Below are positions 46,334 to 55,149 of a DNA stretch of 64,000 nucleotides, piece by piece. The position numbers and the translations under genes were made by a program. Numbering within the stretch: the first letter of the stretch is position 1; each line of letters opens with the position of its first letter. Source of the stretch: Demequina sp. NBRC 110052. Lineage in GTDB: Bacteria; Actinomycetota; Actinomycetes; Actinomycetales; Demequinaceae. Under the pieces are notes generated by a model, which saw only the letters and a list, made by a program, of their open reading frames with translations, did not search any database and had not been told where the DNA came from. The stretch spans positions 558,001-622,000 of the forward strand of contig NZ_BBRI01000002.1 in NCBI RefSeq assembly GCF_002090075.1. Reading direction: 5' to 3'.

Positions 46334-46373
46334 GCCCGACGCTGGGGCCGGCCGGGCGGCGCATGCCCGACGC
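46334..46373. repeat. Two GCCCGACGC copies between the MDR-family gene and thiL
   Basis: Direct copies GCCCGACGC at 46334-46342 (followed by TGGGGCCGG) and 46365-46373 (followed by TCGGC). The first has the fuller consensus GCCCGACGCTGKGGCCGG. It belongs to a set of intergenic copies across the window. Confidence 0.55.
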
Positions 46374-46378
46374 TCGGC

Positions 46379-47353
46379 TCACGCGACCTCGACGACCACC
46401 TTGCCTGCGACGTGACCGCCTTCGAGCAGGTCGAGAGCGTCGCGGTATCGCTCGAGGGGGAAGACCGTGTCCAGGACCGGGCGCACCCGGCCGTCGTCGA
46501 TCCACGCGGCGATGCGCGTGAGATCGGACGCGAGCACCTTGGCTGTCATCTGCACGACGCGCCGCCGCTTGACGAGTCCGACTGCCTGCGCACGCAGGAT
46601 TCCGCCGAGCGGTCCCAGGATCTTGCCGCCGCCGATACCTCCGAGGAGCACGTACGAGCCGTTGGCGTCGAGCAGCGGCGCGAGAGCGCGGAAGGTCGAC
46701 GTGGCGACGAGATCGACGATCACGTCGAACTGCTCGTTGCAGTCCTCGACGCGCTCGCGCGTGTAGTCGATGACGCGGTCGGCTCCGAGCTCGGCCACCC
46801 ACGACGCGTTGCGACCCGAGCACACTGCAACGACGCGCGCTGCGCGGAGCACGCGCGCGAGTTGGACAGCCATGTGTCCCACGCCGCCGGATGCGCCGAT
46901 GACGAGCACGCGGGAGCCTTCGCTGACGCGGCCTGCTTCGAGGCCCTGCAGCGCGGTGAGGGCGGCCATCGGCACGGCGGCGGCTTCGGTGAAGCTGAGC
47001 GACTGAGGCTTACGCGCCAGCCCGGCGGACTTCGCGACGGTGTAGTCGCCGCACGCTCCGAATCCGATCTCGCCATACACGCAGTCGCCGACGGCGAACT
47101 CGATGACGCCTGGCCCCACGGCGTCGACCACTCCGGCGACGTCCGCGCCGAGCACGCGCTCCCCTGGCGTTCGCCAACCGGAGAACGTGCGCGCCAGCGC
47201 CGGGTCGGCGCGGTAGATGTGCCAGTCATAGGGGTTCAGCCCGGCGGCGCGGTTGCGGATGCGCACCTGACCTTCGCCCGGCTCAGGGACGGGGACCTCC
47301 ACGAGGCTCATCACCTCGGGGCCGCCGTAGCGGTCGTAGGTGACGGCCCTCAT
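46379..47353 (-). CDS. MDR-family NAD(P)-dependent alcohol dehydrogenase/quinone reductase
   Basis: The 324-residue protein starts MRAVTYDRYGGPEVMSLVEVPVPEPGEGQVRIRN in outline, a typical medium-chain reductase opening. The nucleotide site is RVLVIGASGGVGHMAVQLARVL (~150-172). The structural and catalytic zinc Cys sets of classical ADH are absent, so this is a quinone-oxidoreductase-like member. The substrate is unknown. Its ATG overlaps the DUF4386 stop (ATGA), making it the last or next-to-last gene in the XRE-led operon. Confidence 0.88.
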   Translation of the reverse strand: MRAVTYDRYGGPEVMSLVEVPVPEPGEGQVRIRNRAAGLNPYDWHIYRADPALARTFSGWRTPGERVLGADVAGVVDAVGPGVIEFAVGDCVYGEIGFGACGDYTVAKSAGLARKPQSLSFTEAAAVPMAALTALQGLEAGRVSEGSRVLVIGASGGVGHMAVQLARVLRAARVVAVCSGRNASWVAELGADRVIDYTRERVEDCNEQFDVIVDLVATSTFRALAPLLDANGSYVLLGGIGGGKILGPLGGILRAQAVGLVKRRRVVQMTAKVLASDLTRIAAWIDDGRVRPVLDTVFPLERYRDALDLLEGGHVAGKVVVEVA

Positions 47354-48090
47354 CGCGCCACCCCCGCGTCGGGCGTGCGGGGGCGGATCCCGATGCTGAG
47401 GAGGTATCCGATCATCCACAGCTCCCCGACGGTGGCGGGCATCGACACCGCCCCGACGATGCCGCTCGGCACGACCCCCGGCACAGCGCCCAGGAAGGCG
47501 CTGGCCACGTACCCGACGCCGCCGACCAGGAGCACCCAGCCGAGCGCCACGGGGAAGCGCCCCGACGAGCGCGCCACGTGGCCCATCGGGATGAGCCACA
47601 GTCCGAAGAACACGGCGCCTACTGCCCACCAGGCATCGGCGATGGTCCAGAGCAGTCCGACGGTGGCGGCGACGTCACCTCCGGGGGCGAGGGTCGCGTC
47701 GGACGCGACCGATGCGGCGACGGAGAGCGTCGCGGCGGAGCCCATGATCGCCACGGCGTTGACCATGCCGAACACGGCGACGGCCCACGCAGCGGCGGCG
47801 TTGAGCGGCCGCAGGAGCTTGTAGAAATACACCGACGCGAGCGCCTGCGTGAGCACGATGGCGAGCTCGAGCGCCACGAAGACAAGTGTGCGCGAAGGGA
47901 AGTGCGCGAGGTTGTCGACCGTGGAGTCCCAGTCCTCGGCGTGGAAGGCGGGCCGGAGGACGAGGAAGCCGAGCATGCCGGTGACGGCGAGACCGAGGTA
48001 CCAGACGCCCGTGACGCGGGCGGTGCGGCGAGTGGGGCCGTGCGCTGTGGTGGCCACAGCGTCGGGCGCGTGGGCGGTGGTGATGGACAT
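47350..48090 (-). CDS. DUF4386 family membrane protein
   Basis: The 246-residue protein has about six to seven membrane segments (LGLAVTGMLGFLVLRPAF, FVALELAIVLTQALASVYFY, AAWAVAVFGMVNAVAIMGSA and others). The pattern RTARVTGVWYLGLAVTGMLGF at the start is the DUF4386 signature. Function is unknown. It lies 15 bases downstream of the XRE regulator and overlaps the ADH gene by four bases, so it is likely co-regulated. Confidence 0.82.
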   Translation of the reverse strand: MSITTAHAPDAVATTAHGPTRRTARVTGVWYLGLAVTGMLGFLVLRPAFHAEDWDSTVDNLAHFPSRTLVFVALELAIVLTQALASVYFYKLLRPLNAAAAWAVAVFGMVNAVAIMGSAATLSVAASVASDATLAPGGDVAATVGLLWTIADAWWAVGAVFFGLWLIPMGHVARSSGRFPVALGWVLLVGGVGYVASAFLGAVPGVVPSGIVGAVSMPATVGELWMIGYLLSIGIRPRTPDAGVAR

Positions 48091-48105
48091 GGTTCCCCCT
48101 GGGAT

Positions 48106-48342
48106 TCAGCGTGCGTCGGTGTCGACGTCGGAGTAGTGGAAGACGTCCTCGAGCGGAACGTCGAAGGCCTTCGCGATCTGGAAGGCCATCTCGAGCGTCG
48201 GCGAGTACCTGCCCTGCTCGATGGCGATGATGGTCTGGCGGCTGACGCCGACCTTCTTGGCGAGCTCGGCCTGCGTCATCTCGCCGGAGCGGAAACGCAG
48301 TGCGCGGATCTCGTTGGTGACGCGGGTGCTGCGACCCATCAC
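48106..48342 (-). CDS. Small XRE-type HTH regulator
   Basis: The 78-residue protein is one helix-turn-helix domain: RFRSGEMTQAELAKKVGVSRQTIIAIEQGRYSPTLEMAFQIAKAFDV with a few trailing residues LEDVFHYSD. The start is ATG 48342 or 48339 (ATGATG), overlapping the upstream membrane-protein stop. Such stand-alone Cro/C1-like repressors often bind palindromes at their own promoter, here probably the TGTCAAG-N4-CTTGACA pair at 48799-48862. Confidence 0.92.
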   Translation of the reverse strand: MMGRSTRVTNEIRALRFRSGEMTQAELAKKVGVSRQTIIAIEQGRYSPTLEMAFQIAKAFDVPLEDVFHYSDVDTDAR

Positions 48343-48785
48343 AGGCCCCTGCTGTAGGCACGGAGCTTGGCGACGGCGCCCACGATGCCCCCGACGAGGC
48401 CGACTGCGAACAGGAGTTGCGCGATCCAGAACGGGTCGGCGTCGTTCATGGCGAGGATGATCGCTCCGAGCGAGCCGAAGGATGCCAGCGACATCCCCTT
48501 GGCGTTGCCGACCAGTTCGATCTGGCGGTCGCGCTCGTCGCCCTCGTCGAACTCGGGCTCCTCTCCGCGATAGGTGGCGGCGATGCCGTGCCCGATCGCC
48601 GAGGCGATCGCGCCGAGGATGATCGTGACGATGATCGCTCCCATCGAGATCGCCATGGGCAGGACCCAGCTGATCTCGTCAGGGGTGTGGCCCACGGTGC
48701 GCGGGATCATCACAGTCGCGTAGACGACGCCCACGGCGATGAAGGCGACAAGCGAAGCCCAGACGGCGCGCTGCTGCATGGTCAT
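48339..48785 (-). CDS. Small membrane protein upstream of XRE regulator
   Basis: The 148-residue protein has four membrane segments: SLVAFIAVGVVYATVMIP, AISMGAIIVTIILGAIASAIG, ASFGSLGAIILAMNDA and LLFAVGLVGGIVGAVAKL. A conserved polar stretch EEPEFDEGDERDRQIELVGNAKG separates the second and third. It belongs to a family of small membrane proteins often next to XRE regulators in Actinobacteria. Function unknown. It is the first gene of the operon and has an AGGAGG site. Confidence 0.85.
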   Translation of the reverse strand: MTMQQRAVWASLVAFIAVGVVYATVMIPRTVGHTPDEISWVLPMAISMGAIIVTIILGAIASAIGHGIAATYRGEEPEFDEGDERDRQIELVGNAKGMSLASFGSLGAIILAMNDADPFWIAQLLFAVGLVGGIVGAVAKLRAYSRGL

Positions 48786-48798
48786 TCGGTCCTCCTCG

Positions 48799-48862
48799 TG
48801 TCAAGACTGCTTGACATCCTGAAGGTAAACCAGACGCGACACTGTGTCAAGAGTTCTTGACA
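48799..48862 (-). promoter_or_regulatory. Promoter with two palindromic operators for the XRE regulator
   Basis: Two perfect palindromes TGTCAAG-N4-CTTGACA lie at 48799-48816 and 48845-48862, 46 bases apart. On the minus strand the TTGACA of the far one (48845-48850) acts as -35. TACCTT (48822-48827), 17 bases away, is the -10. The near palindrome covers the expected start site and runs up to the AGGAGG ribosome site of the membrane-protein gene. Binding at both would block transcription, fitting autoregulation by the XRE protein. Confidence 0.75.
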
Positions 48863-48939
48863 CTGCCCGCTACCCCTTTGCGCTGGCAGTCGTCCAGTGC
48901 GGAGAATGGGCTGGATCCCAGCACTCATTGAATTCCAGG

Positions 48940-49005
48940 GCGCAGCGTGGGCGCGGGGTGCGCGCAGCGTGGGCGCGGTGTTGGCGCACGGTGGGCGCGA
49001 GGTGG
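48940..49005. repeat. Three imperfect 22-bp tandem repeats
   Basis: The core GCGCAGCGTGGGCGCGG repeats at 48940, 48962 and, with changes, 48984, with a 22-base period, between the operator region and the MATE gene. Confidence 0.6.
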
Positions 49006-49012
49006 GCCTGCG

Positions 49013-50404
49013 CTAGGCGGCGGGCAGCGGCTCCTCGTGCTCGAGCCACCGACCGCGCCGAGTGGTCACCGCATAGGCGATCCCGAGGAACACCCCGCGA
49101 GCGACATTGAAGAACAGGAACGCCCGCCACAGGTCGTGGCCGCGGTCGTCCGGCACGAGCGCCTCGCCCACCCACACGAGAGGGAAGAACACGAGCGCTG
49201 CGGACGCCACCATCGTCAGCAGCATCGCGCGCGTATGGCCCGACCCGAGGAACACCCCGTCGAACAGGTACGCGAACGCGCTGAAGAGTGGCAACGCGAT
49301 CACCCACGGGAAGTACTCGCGCGCGGTCGCCGCCACGGGTTCAAGGTCCGTCATGAGGGAGATGAGCGGATCACGCGCGACGAGATACAGCACGGTGAAG
49401 CACGCACCGATCGCGAGCGCGGGGAGCGCCGCGGCGAGGTTGGCGCGATGGAACTCGCGGATGTCACCGCGACCGATCTCACGCGATGACATGGCCTCGG
49501 CAGCATGCGCATAGCCGTCCTGCGCATACGAGGACAGATACATGAACTGCATGAGCACCGCCGTCGCCGCGAGCACGTCCTCTCCCACGCGGGCCGCATA
49601 CGCGGTGACGAAGGTCAGCACCACGTACAGCGTCGCAGTCCGGCCGAACAGCCAGCCGTTGAGCGCGACCACCCTCATCCAGCCGGAGCGCAGGCCCTTG
49701 TGACGCCAACGTCGGACGTCTGCGCGCACCTCGCTCGCGGCGAAGCGCCACCACAGCACCCCGGCCACGAGGACGCCAGCCCATTCCGCGATCGCAGACG
49801 CGCCCGCCGCCCCTGAGGATCCCCATCCGAGCCCGGCGACGAAGAGCACGTCGAGCCCGATGTTCAGGACGTTCACCGTCGCCACAATCGCAAGCGGCCG
49901 CTTCGTGTCGCCCGTGCCCACGAACCATCCGTTCGCCACCAAGGTCAGCAGCGTGGCGGGTGCGGCGAGCAATCGGATCCATGCATAGTCGGTCGCGAGC
50001 GACTGCACCTCGCCGGCCGGCGCGAGCACTCCCATCACCAGAGGCACCGCGATCCATTGGACGAGCAGGATGCCCACGCCCAAGCCGACAGCCATGAGCA
50101 TCGCGCGCTGCAGGTGCGTGACGGCCGCCTCGATCCGCCCGGCACCGAGCGCGCGCCCCACGAACGACGTGGTGCCGTTGCGCAGGAAGTTCAGCAACCA
50201 GAACACCGCGCCGATGACGGTGGAGCCCAGCGCGACCGCGCCCAAGCTCGTCGCATCGGCGAAGTGCCCCAGCATCGCGGTGTCGACGAGCCCCACGAGG
50301 GGCACCGTGACGTTGGCGAGGATCGCGGGCCAGGCGAGCGAGAACGCGCGCCGGTGCGGCAGGCCGCGAAGCATCCCCCACCGCCCGGAGGCGGAATCAG
50401 TCAC
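49013..50404 (-). CDS. MATE-family efflux transporter (DinF-like)
   Basis: The 463-residue protein has twelve membrane segments arranged in two halves. LAWPAILANVTVPLVGLVDTAMLGHF (~19-44) is the MATE N-terminal signature, and the similar start of the second half lies near residue 240. MATE pumps export drugs or metabolites using a Na+ or H+ gradient. The start overlaps the stop of the upstream small protein by 8 bases, so it may be translationally coupled to it. Confidence 0.92.
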   Translation of the reverse strand: MTDSASGRWGMLRGLPHRRAFSLAWPAILANVTVPLVGLVDTAMLGHFADATSLGAVALGSTVIGAVFWLLNFLRNGTTSFVGRALGAGRIEAAVTHLQRAMLMAVGLGVGILLVQWIAVPLVMGVLAPAGEVQSLATDYAWIRLLAAPATLLTLVANGWFVGTGDTKRPLAIVATVNVLNIGLDVLFVAGLGWGSSGAAGASAIAEWAGVLVAGVLWWRFAASEVRADVRRWRHKGLRSGWMRVVALNGWLFGRTATLYVVLTFVTAYAARVGEDVLAATAVLMQFMYLSSYAQDGYAHAAEAMSSREIGRGDIREFHRANLAAALPALAIGACFTVLYLVARDPLISLMTDLEPVAATAREYFPWVIALPLFSAFAYLFDGVFLGSGHTRAMLLTMVASAALVFFPLVWVGEALVPDDRGHDLWRAFLFFNVARGVFLGIAYAVTTRRGRWLEHEEPLPAA

Positions 50405-50900
50405 CGATCACCATGAGCTGGACGCCCTGCGACTGCGCGTAGTCGCGGAGGCGGTGGAACCGTTCTGGCGTCAGATCGGAGTCGTGCAGGAACCGCACGT
50501 CGGCCTCGCCGTCGGAGAGCGACCACAGCGCAGCACCCTGCCGCGTGGAACCGGCCTTCGTGAGCTCGAGCCGCCCGCCAGTGAGGGGCGTCCAGCGACG
50601 GCGAGCCATGGGCGACGCCATGCCGCCGAGCTCGAGACGGCCGTCCACCACGCGCGCCTCGAGCACCGACTCCTCGGCAGTCGCCAGGCGACGCCCCTGG
50701 TACCCGATCCATGCATTGAGGATCGTTCCGGGCACGAGCGCGAGCACGATGAGGACGGTCAGGACCCCATAGTCCGAGAGCAGGTAGATGAAGAAGCCCA
50801 TCGTGACGAGCCCGAGCACCACCGAGACCGCCCAGTGGCGGTACCACTCGGCGAACGGCTCCGTCCAGGCTGGCGGCGACAGGATCTGGTGGTCTCGCAT
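50397..50900 (-). CDS. Small membrane protein with YbaK-unrelated, uncharacterised fold
   Basis: Starting at ATG 50900 (AAGGAGGAGC upstream), the protein has 167 residues. Two membrane segments (WAVSVVLGLVTMGFFIYLLS and VLTVLIVLALVPGTILNAWIGY) are followed by a ~90-residue soluble domain with basic RRRWTPLTGGR and an acidic end FLHDSDLTPERFHRLRDYAQ. Membrane-anchored with a cytosolic tail (inference). The family is not recognised. It is coupled to the MATE gene and diverges from the DUF3515 gene. Confidence 0.75.
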   Translation of the reverse strand: MRDHQILSPPAWTEPFAEWYRHWAVSVVLGLVTMGFFIYLLSDYGVLTVLIVLALVPGTILNAWIGYQGRRLATAEESVLEARVVDGRLELGGMASPMARRRWTPLTGGRLELTKAGSTRQGAALWSLSDGEADVRFLHDSDLTPERFHRLRDYAQSQGVQLMVIGD

Positions 50901-51027
50901 GCTCCTCCTTGCTCGGCTTCCCAGCCTAGTCGCCACGCCTGACGCGCACTCGCAGCGGCTCACGGCGGCGAGGCACCGCGTCCGGATCGCGGCGAGGCTC
51001 GCCCCCGAGCCGCCCTAGGCTGAGGGC

Positions 51028-51495
51028 ATGCGTCGTGCAGCCCTGGTCCCGATTCTGGCCGCCCTGGCGGCGCCCGCCCTCGCGGGCTGCGCGCACAGCG
51101 TGGTCGTCGACCCCGCCCCCTACGCCGCGGACCCCGACTGCGCGCGCGTGATGCTCGCCATGCCGGATGAGCTCGGCGGGTTGGAACGGCGCCAGACAAC
51201 CTCGCAGGCGACCTTTGCCTACGGAGGCGACGAGGCCGTCGTGATCGCGCGCTGCGGCGTCGAGCCCCCCGGACCGACCACCGACGAGTGCCTCGCAGTC
51301 GAGGCGAGCTCGGGCACGCAGGACTGGGTCCTCACTGAGACTGAGGACGCATGGATCGCGGTCGCCTTCGGCCGCTCCCCCGCGCTCGAACTCACGGTGC
51401 CGAAGATCCGCGCGGACGAGGCCGTCGGCGACCTGCTCGCCGAGGTCTCGGGCCCCGCCTCGCTCGCGCCGAGCAACGGACTCGCCTGCCGCTGA
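51028..51495 (+). CDS. DUF3515 family lipoprotein
   Basis: The 155-residue protein has a signal peptide with lipobox LAGC (MRRAALVPILAALAAPALAGC, residues 1-21). Cys pairs follow in YAADPDCARVM and IARCGV / TDECLAV. This matches DUF3515 (PF12028-type) proteins, found in Actinobacteria next to ddl and thiL, with unknown function. Here ddl and thiL are on both sides but on the other strand. It is a single gene. Confidence 0.8.
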   Translation: MRRAALVPILAALAAPALAGCAHSVVVDPAPYAADPDCARVMLAMPDELGGLERRQTTSQATFAYGGDEAVVIARCGVEPPGPTTDECLAVEASSGTQDWVLTETEDAWIAVAFGRSPALELTVPKIRADEAVGDLLAEVSGPASLAPSNGLACR

Positions 51496-51523
51496 CCTCG
51501 CGCCAGCGGTGCCGGGCGGGATG

Positions 51524-52192
51524 CTACTCGCGCCCCTCCTCGAGCGGGATGAGCATCTCGCGGAACGGACCGTCCGCGTCGTGGAGCTCCCAGATCTTCT
51601 GCGCCACCTCGTCGATCGTGTAGCGGAGCTTGGGGATCGCGCCGGGGATCACCAGCTGGTGGACCCTCACGCCGGAGCCCTCGAGCGCGTCGTGCAGCAT
51701 CTCGCCGTACGCGCTCTCCGCAGGGAACGCCACGGAGGTGCCTGCGAAGTCGTGCCGTGCCTTGATGGATGTACCGCCGTTGATGAGCACGATCGAGCCC
51801 TCGCCCGCCTCCTGCATGCCGGGCAGCACGGTCCGCACGGCCGTGATGAGCCCGATCGCGGAGAACTGGAATGCCTGCGTCGCAAGCTCTGGCGTGAGCT
51901 CGAGCACGGGCTTGAGGAACGTGCGGAACGGCAGCGGGCTGTACTGCAGCACCGAGATCGCACCGAGCTCGGCCCCGGCACGCTCCAGGGCCTCCGCGAG
52001 CTGCGTGGGCTGGAGCACGTCGGCGGCATAGCCGCCCGCGACGATGCCCGCCTGGTTCAGCTCGTCCGCAAGGCCGTCGAGCTTGTCCTGGTCGCGCGAC
52101 ACGAGGGCGACGGAGTAGCCCTCCTTGCCGAAGCGTCGGGCGACTGCCATCCCCAGGTTGGGGCCGGCGCCGATGATCGCGATGGTGGGCAT
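51524..52192 (-). CDS. SDR-family protein lacking the YxxxK motif
   Basis: The 222-residue protein begins MPTIAIIGAGPNLGMAVARRFGKEGYSVALVSR, a short-chain dehydrogenase dinucleotide site (GxGxxxGxG variant). The Ser region SIVLINGGTSIKA is present. The expected catalytic YxxxK reads SAYGEML, so the Lys is missing. It may bind NAD(P)H without classical catalysis, or use another residue. ATG 52192 is used. An upstream in-frame start adds an unconserved leader. It is downstream of ddl with 103 bases between. Confidence 0.8.
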   Translation of the reverse strand: MPTIAIIGAGPNLGMAVARRFGKEGYSVALVSRDQDKLDGLADELNQAGIVAGGYAADVLQPTQLAEALERAGAELGAISVLQYSPLPFRTFLKPVLELTPELATQAFQFSAIGLITAVRTVLPGMQEAGEGSIVLINGGTSIKARHDFAGTSVAFPAESAYGEMLHDALEGSGVRVHQLVIPGAIPKLRYTIDEVAQKIWELHDADGPFREMLIPLEEGRE

Positions 52193-52295
52193 GGGCTTCC
52201 TCCTCGTCGAGAGTTCGTCTTCCTCGACCCTAGCGCTCGCGCCCGGGCTCGTCGGGCGCACAGGCCCGACGCTGGCGCCGGGCGGGAACGGCGCG

Positions 52296-53384
<1,089 letters not shown>

Positions 53385-53394
53385 GCCGCCGACC

Positions 53395-54396
53395 CTACTG
53401 CCCTTCGGCCTTGCGGGGACGCGACAGGAGCGCGCGCAGCACTGTCTCCTTCGGCTCTCCGCCGTGGATCATCGCGACGACCGCGTCACAGATGGGCACG
53501 TCCACCCCGGTCGCCCGTGCGAGTTCCTGGATCGACTGCGAGGTCTTGACGCCCTCGGCGGTGCCGAGGGTCGACGCGATCGCGTCGTCGAGCGACGCGC
53601 CGCGGCCGATCGCGGAGCCGAGCTGGTGGTTTCGCGACAGCGGCGACGCGCACGTGGCGATGAGGTCGCCCATGCCCGCCAGCCCCGAGAACGTGTCCGG
53701 CGCTGCGCCGAGCGCGAGGCCCAACCGGGTGATCTCGGCGAGGCCTCGCGTGATGACGGTCGCCGTCGTGTTGTGGCCAAAGCCCATGCCGTCGGCGATG
53801 CCGACGCCCACAGCGATGACGTTCTTGTACGCCCCAGACAGTTCCACTCCCACAACGTCAGCGTTCGTGTACGGACGGAAGTACGCCGAGGCGGTCGACG
53901 ACGCCACGAGCTCGGCTGCCGCGGGGTTCGCGCCCGCGATCACCGTCGCAGTCGGCTGCTTGGTCGCGATCTCCTTGGCGAGGTTGGGGCCAGAGACGAC
54001 GGTGAGCCGCTCCTCCCCCACCCCCCAGGTCTCGCCGAGCACCTGCGACATGCGCTCGTGCGTGCCGAGCTCGATGCCCTTCATGAGCGAAGCGACCACG
54101 GCACCCTGGGGCACCAGTGCGGCCATGTCGCCCACGATGCCGCGCACGTGCTGCGCTGGCAGCGCGACGGCGACGATGTCCGCGTCGGCGAGCGCCGTCG
54201 CCGCGTCGGTCGTCGCGTCGATGCCCGCCGGGAGTGACACGCCCGGCAGGACGCGCGAGTGGGTGCCCTGGTCGCGGATCTCAGCAAGAGCGTCGGCGTC
54301 GCGCCCCCACAGAGTGACGTCCGTGCCCGCGTCGGCGAGCACTGCGGCGAACGTGGTGCCCCACGCCCCCGCACCGAGGACCGCTGCGCGTGTCAT
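53395..54396 (-). CDS. gpsA: Glycerol-3-phosphate dehydrogenase (NAD(P)+)
   Basis: From ATG 54396, the 333-residue enzyme makes sn-glycerol 3-phosphate for phospholipids. It begins RAAVLGAGAWGTTFAAVLADAG (nucleotide site GxGxWG). It has the catalytic Lys in SGAYKNVIAVGVGIADGMGFGHN (~200-222) and the conserved TFSGLAGMGDLIATC. The ATG overlaps the plsC stop (ATGA). Confidence 0.97.
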   Translation of the reverse strand: MTRAAVLGAGAWGTTFAAVLADAGTDVTLWGRDADALAEIRDQGTHSRVLPGVSLPAGIDATTDAATALADADIVAVALPAQHVRGIVGDMAALVPQGAVVASLMKGIELGTHERMSQVLGETWGVGEERLTVVSGPNLAKEIATKQPTATVIAGANPAAAELVASSTASAYFRPYTNADVVGVELSGAYKNVIAVGVGIADGMGFGHNTTATVITRGLAEITRLGLALGAAPDTFSGLAGMGDLIATCASPLSRNHQLGSAIGRGASLDDAIASTLGTAEGVKTSQSIQELARATGVDVPICDAVVAMIHGGEPKETVLRALLSRPRKAEGQ

Positions 54397-55148
54397 GCCT
54401 TGTCCCCCGTCGCGTCGGACGGATCCGGGGCGCCGGCGGCGCCAGGGCGACCGCCCTTGCGCATGTCCCACGCCACCGCAGGAGGCTCTTCGCCCCTGAT
54501 CTCCGCAAGCATTGACGTCAGCGTGCCCATGATGCGATCCGTCGCGACACGCAGCGACTCGGCGTCGCCCGTGCCTGCGAGGTCGCTCAGGTCGATCGGC
54601 GGCCCCGCGACCACGGTGATGCGCTTGGGCGGGATCGGCTTGAGCACCTTGCCATACGGGGCCAGCAGGCGATGCGCGCCCCACTGCGCGACGGGCACGA
54701 TCGGCACGCCGGCGTCGAGGGCCATGCGCGCCGCGCCGGTCCGGGCCACCATGGGCCACAGGTCCGGGTCGCGGGTGAGCGTGCCTTCAGGGAACATCGC
54801 GATGCAGTCGCCGCGGTGGAGGATCTCCATGCCCTTGTCGACCGCGTCCTTGGCCTTCGACGTACCGCGATACACAGGCACCTGGTCCAGCCCGTGAAGC
54901 GCCCGTCCCAGCACCGGCAGCTCGAACAGCGAGGACTTCGCCAGGAAGCGCGGCGGGTGGCCGTTGTTGTACAGGAAGTGCGCGAGCGTGATCGGGTCCG
55001 CGTAACTCGCATGGTTGGACACGGCGATGAAGCCCGTGTCCTTCGGCAGGTGCTCGGCGCCGTGCCAGTCCTTGCGAGTGATCGACCACATGATCGATTT
55101 CAGGAACAGCGCGGCCGCGCGGTAGCCGCGCGTCTGGGTGCTGGGCAT
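54393..55148 (-). CDS. plsC: 1-acyl-sn-glycerol-3-phosphate acyltransferase
   Basis: The 251-residue protein has the acyltransferase motifs NHASYAD (His46 and Asp51, the HX4D pair) and MFPEGTLTRD (~118-127). It puts the second acyl chain on lysophosphatidic acid. A hydrophobic N-terminal segment (AALFLKSIMWSI) may bind the membrane. It starts one base after the murA stop and overlaps gpsA by four bases, linking phospholipid and wall synthesis. Confidence 0.92.
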   Translation of the reverse strand: MPSTQTRGYRAAALFLKSIMWSITRKDWHGAEHLPKDTGFIAVSNHASYADPITLAHFLYNNGHPPRFLAKSSLFELPVLGRALHGLDQVPVYRGTSKAKDAVDKGMEILHRGDCIAMFPEGTLTRDPDLWPMVARTGAARMALDAGVPIVPVAQWGAHRLLAPYGKVLKPIPPKRITVVAGPPIDLSDLAGTGDAESLRVATDRIMGTLTSMLAEIRGEEPPAVAWDMRKGGRPGAAGAPDPSDATGDKA

Positions 55149-55149
55149 G

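Noticed and set aside
48870..49307. Open frame between the operator region and the MATE gene
   Set aside because: Arg/Ala-rich shadow of the MATE gene and the 22-bp repeats, with no ribosome site or motif.
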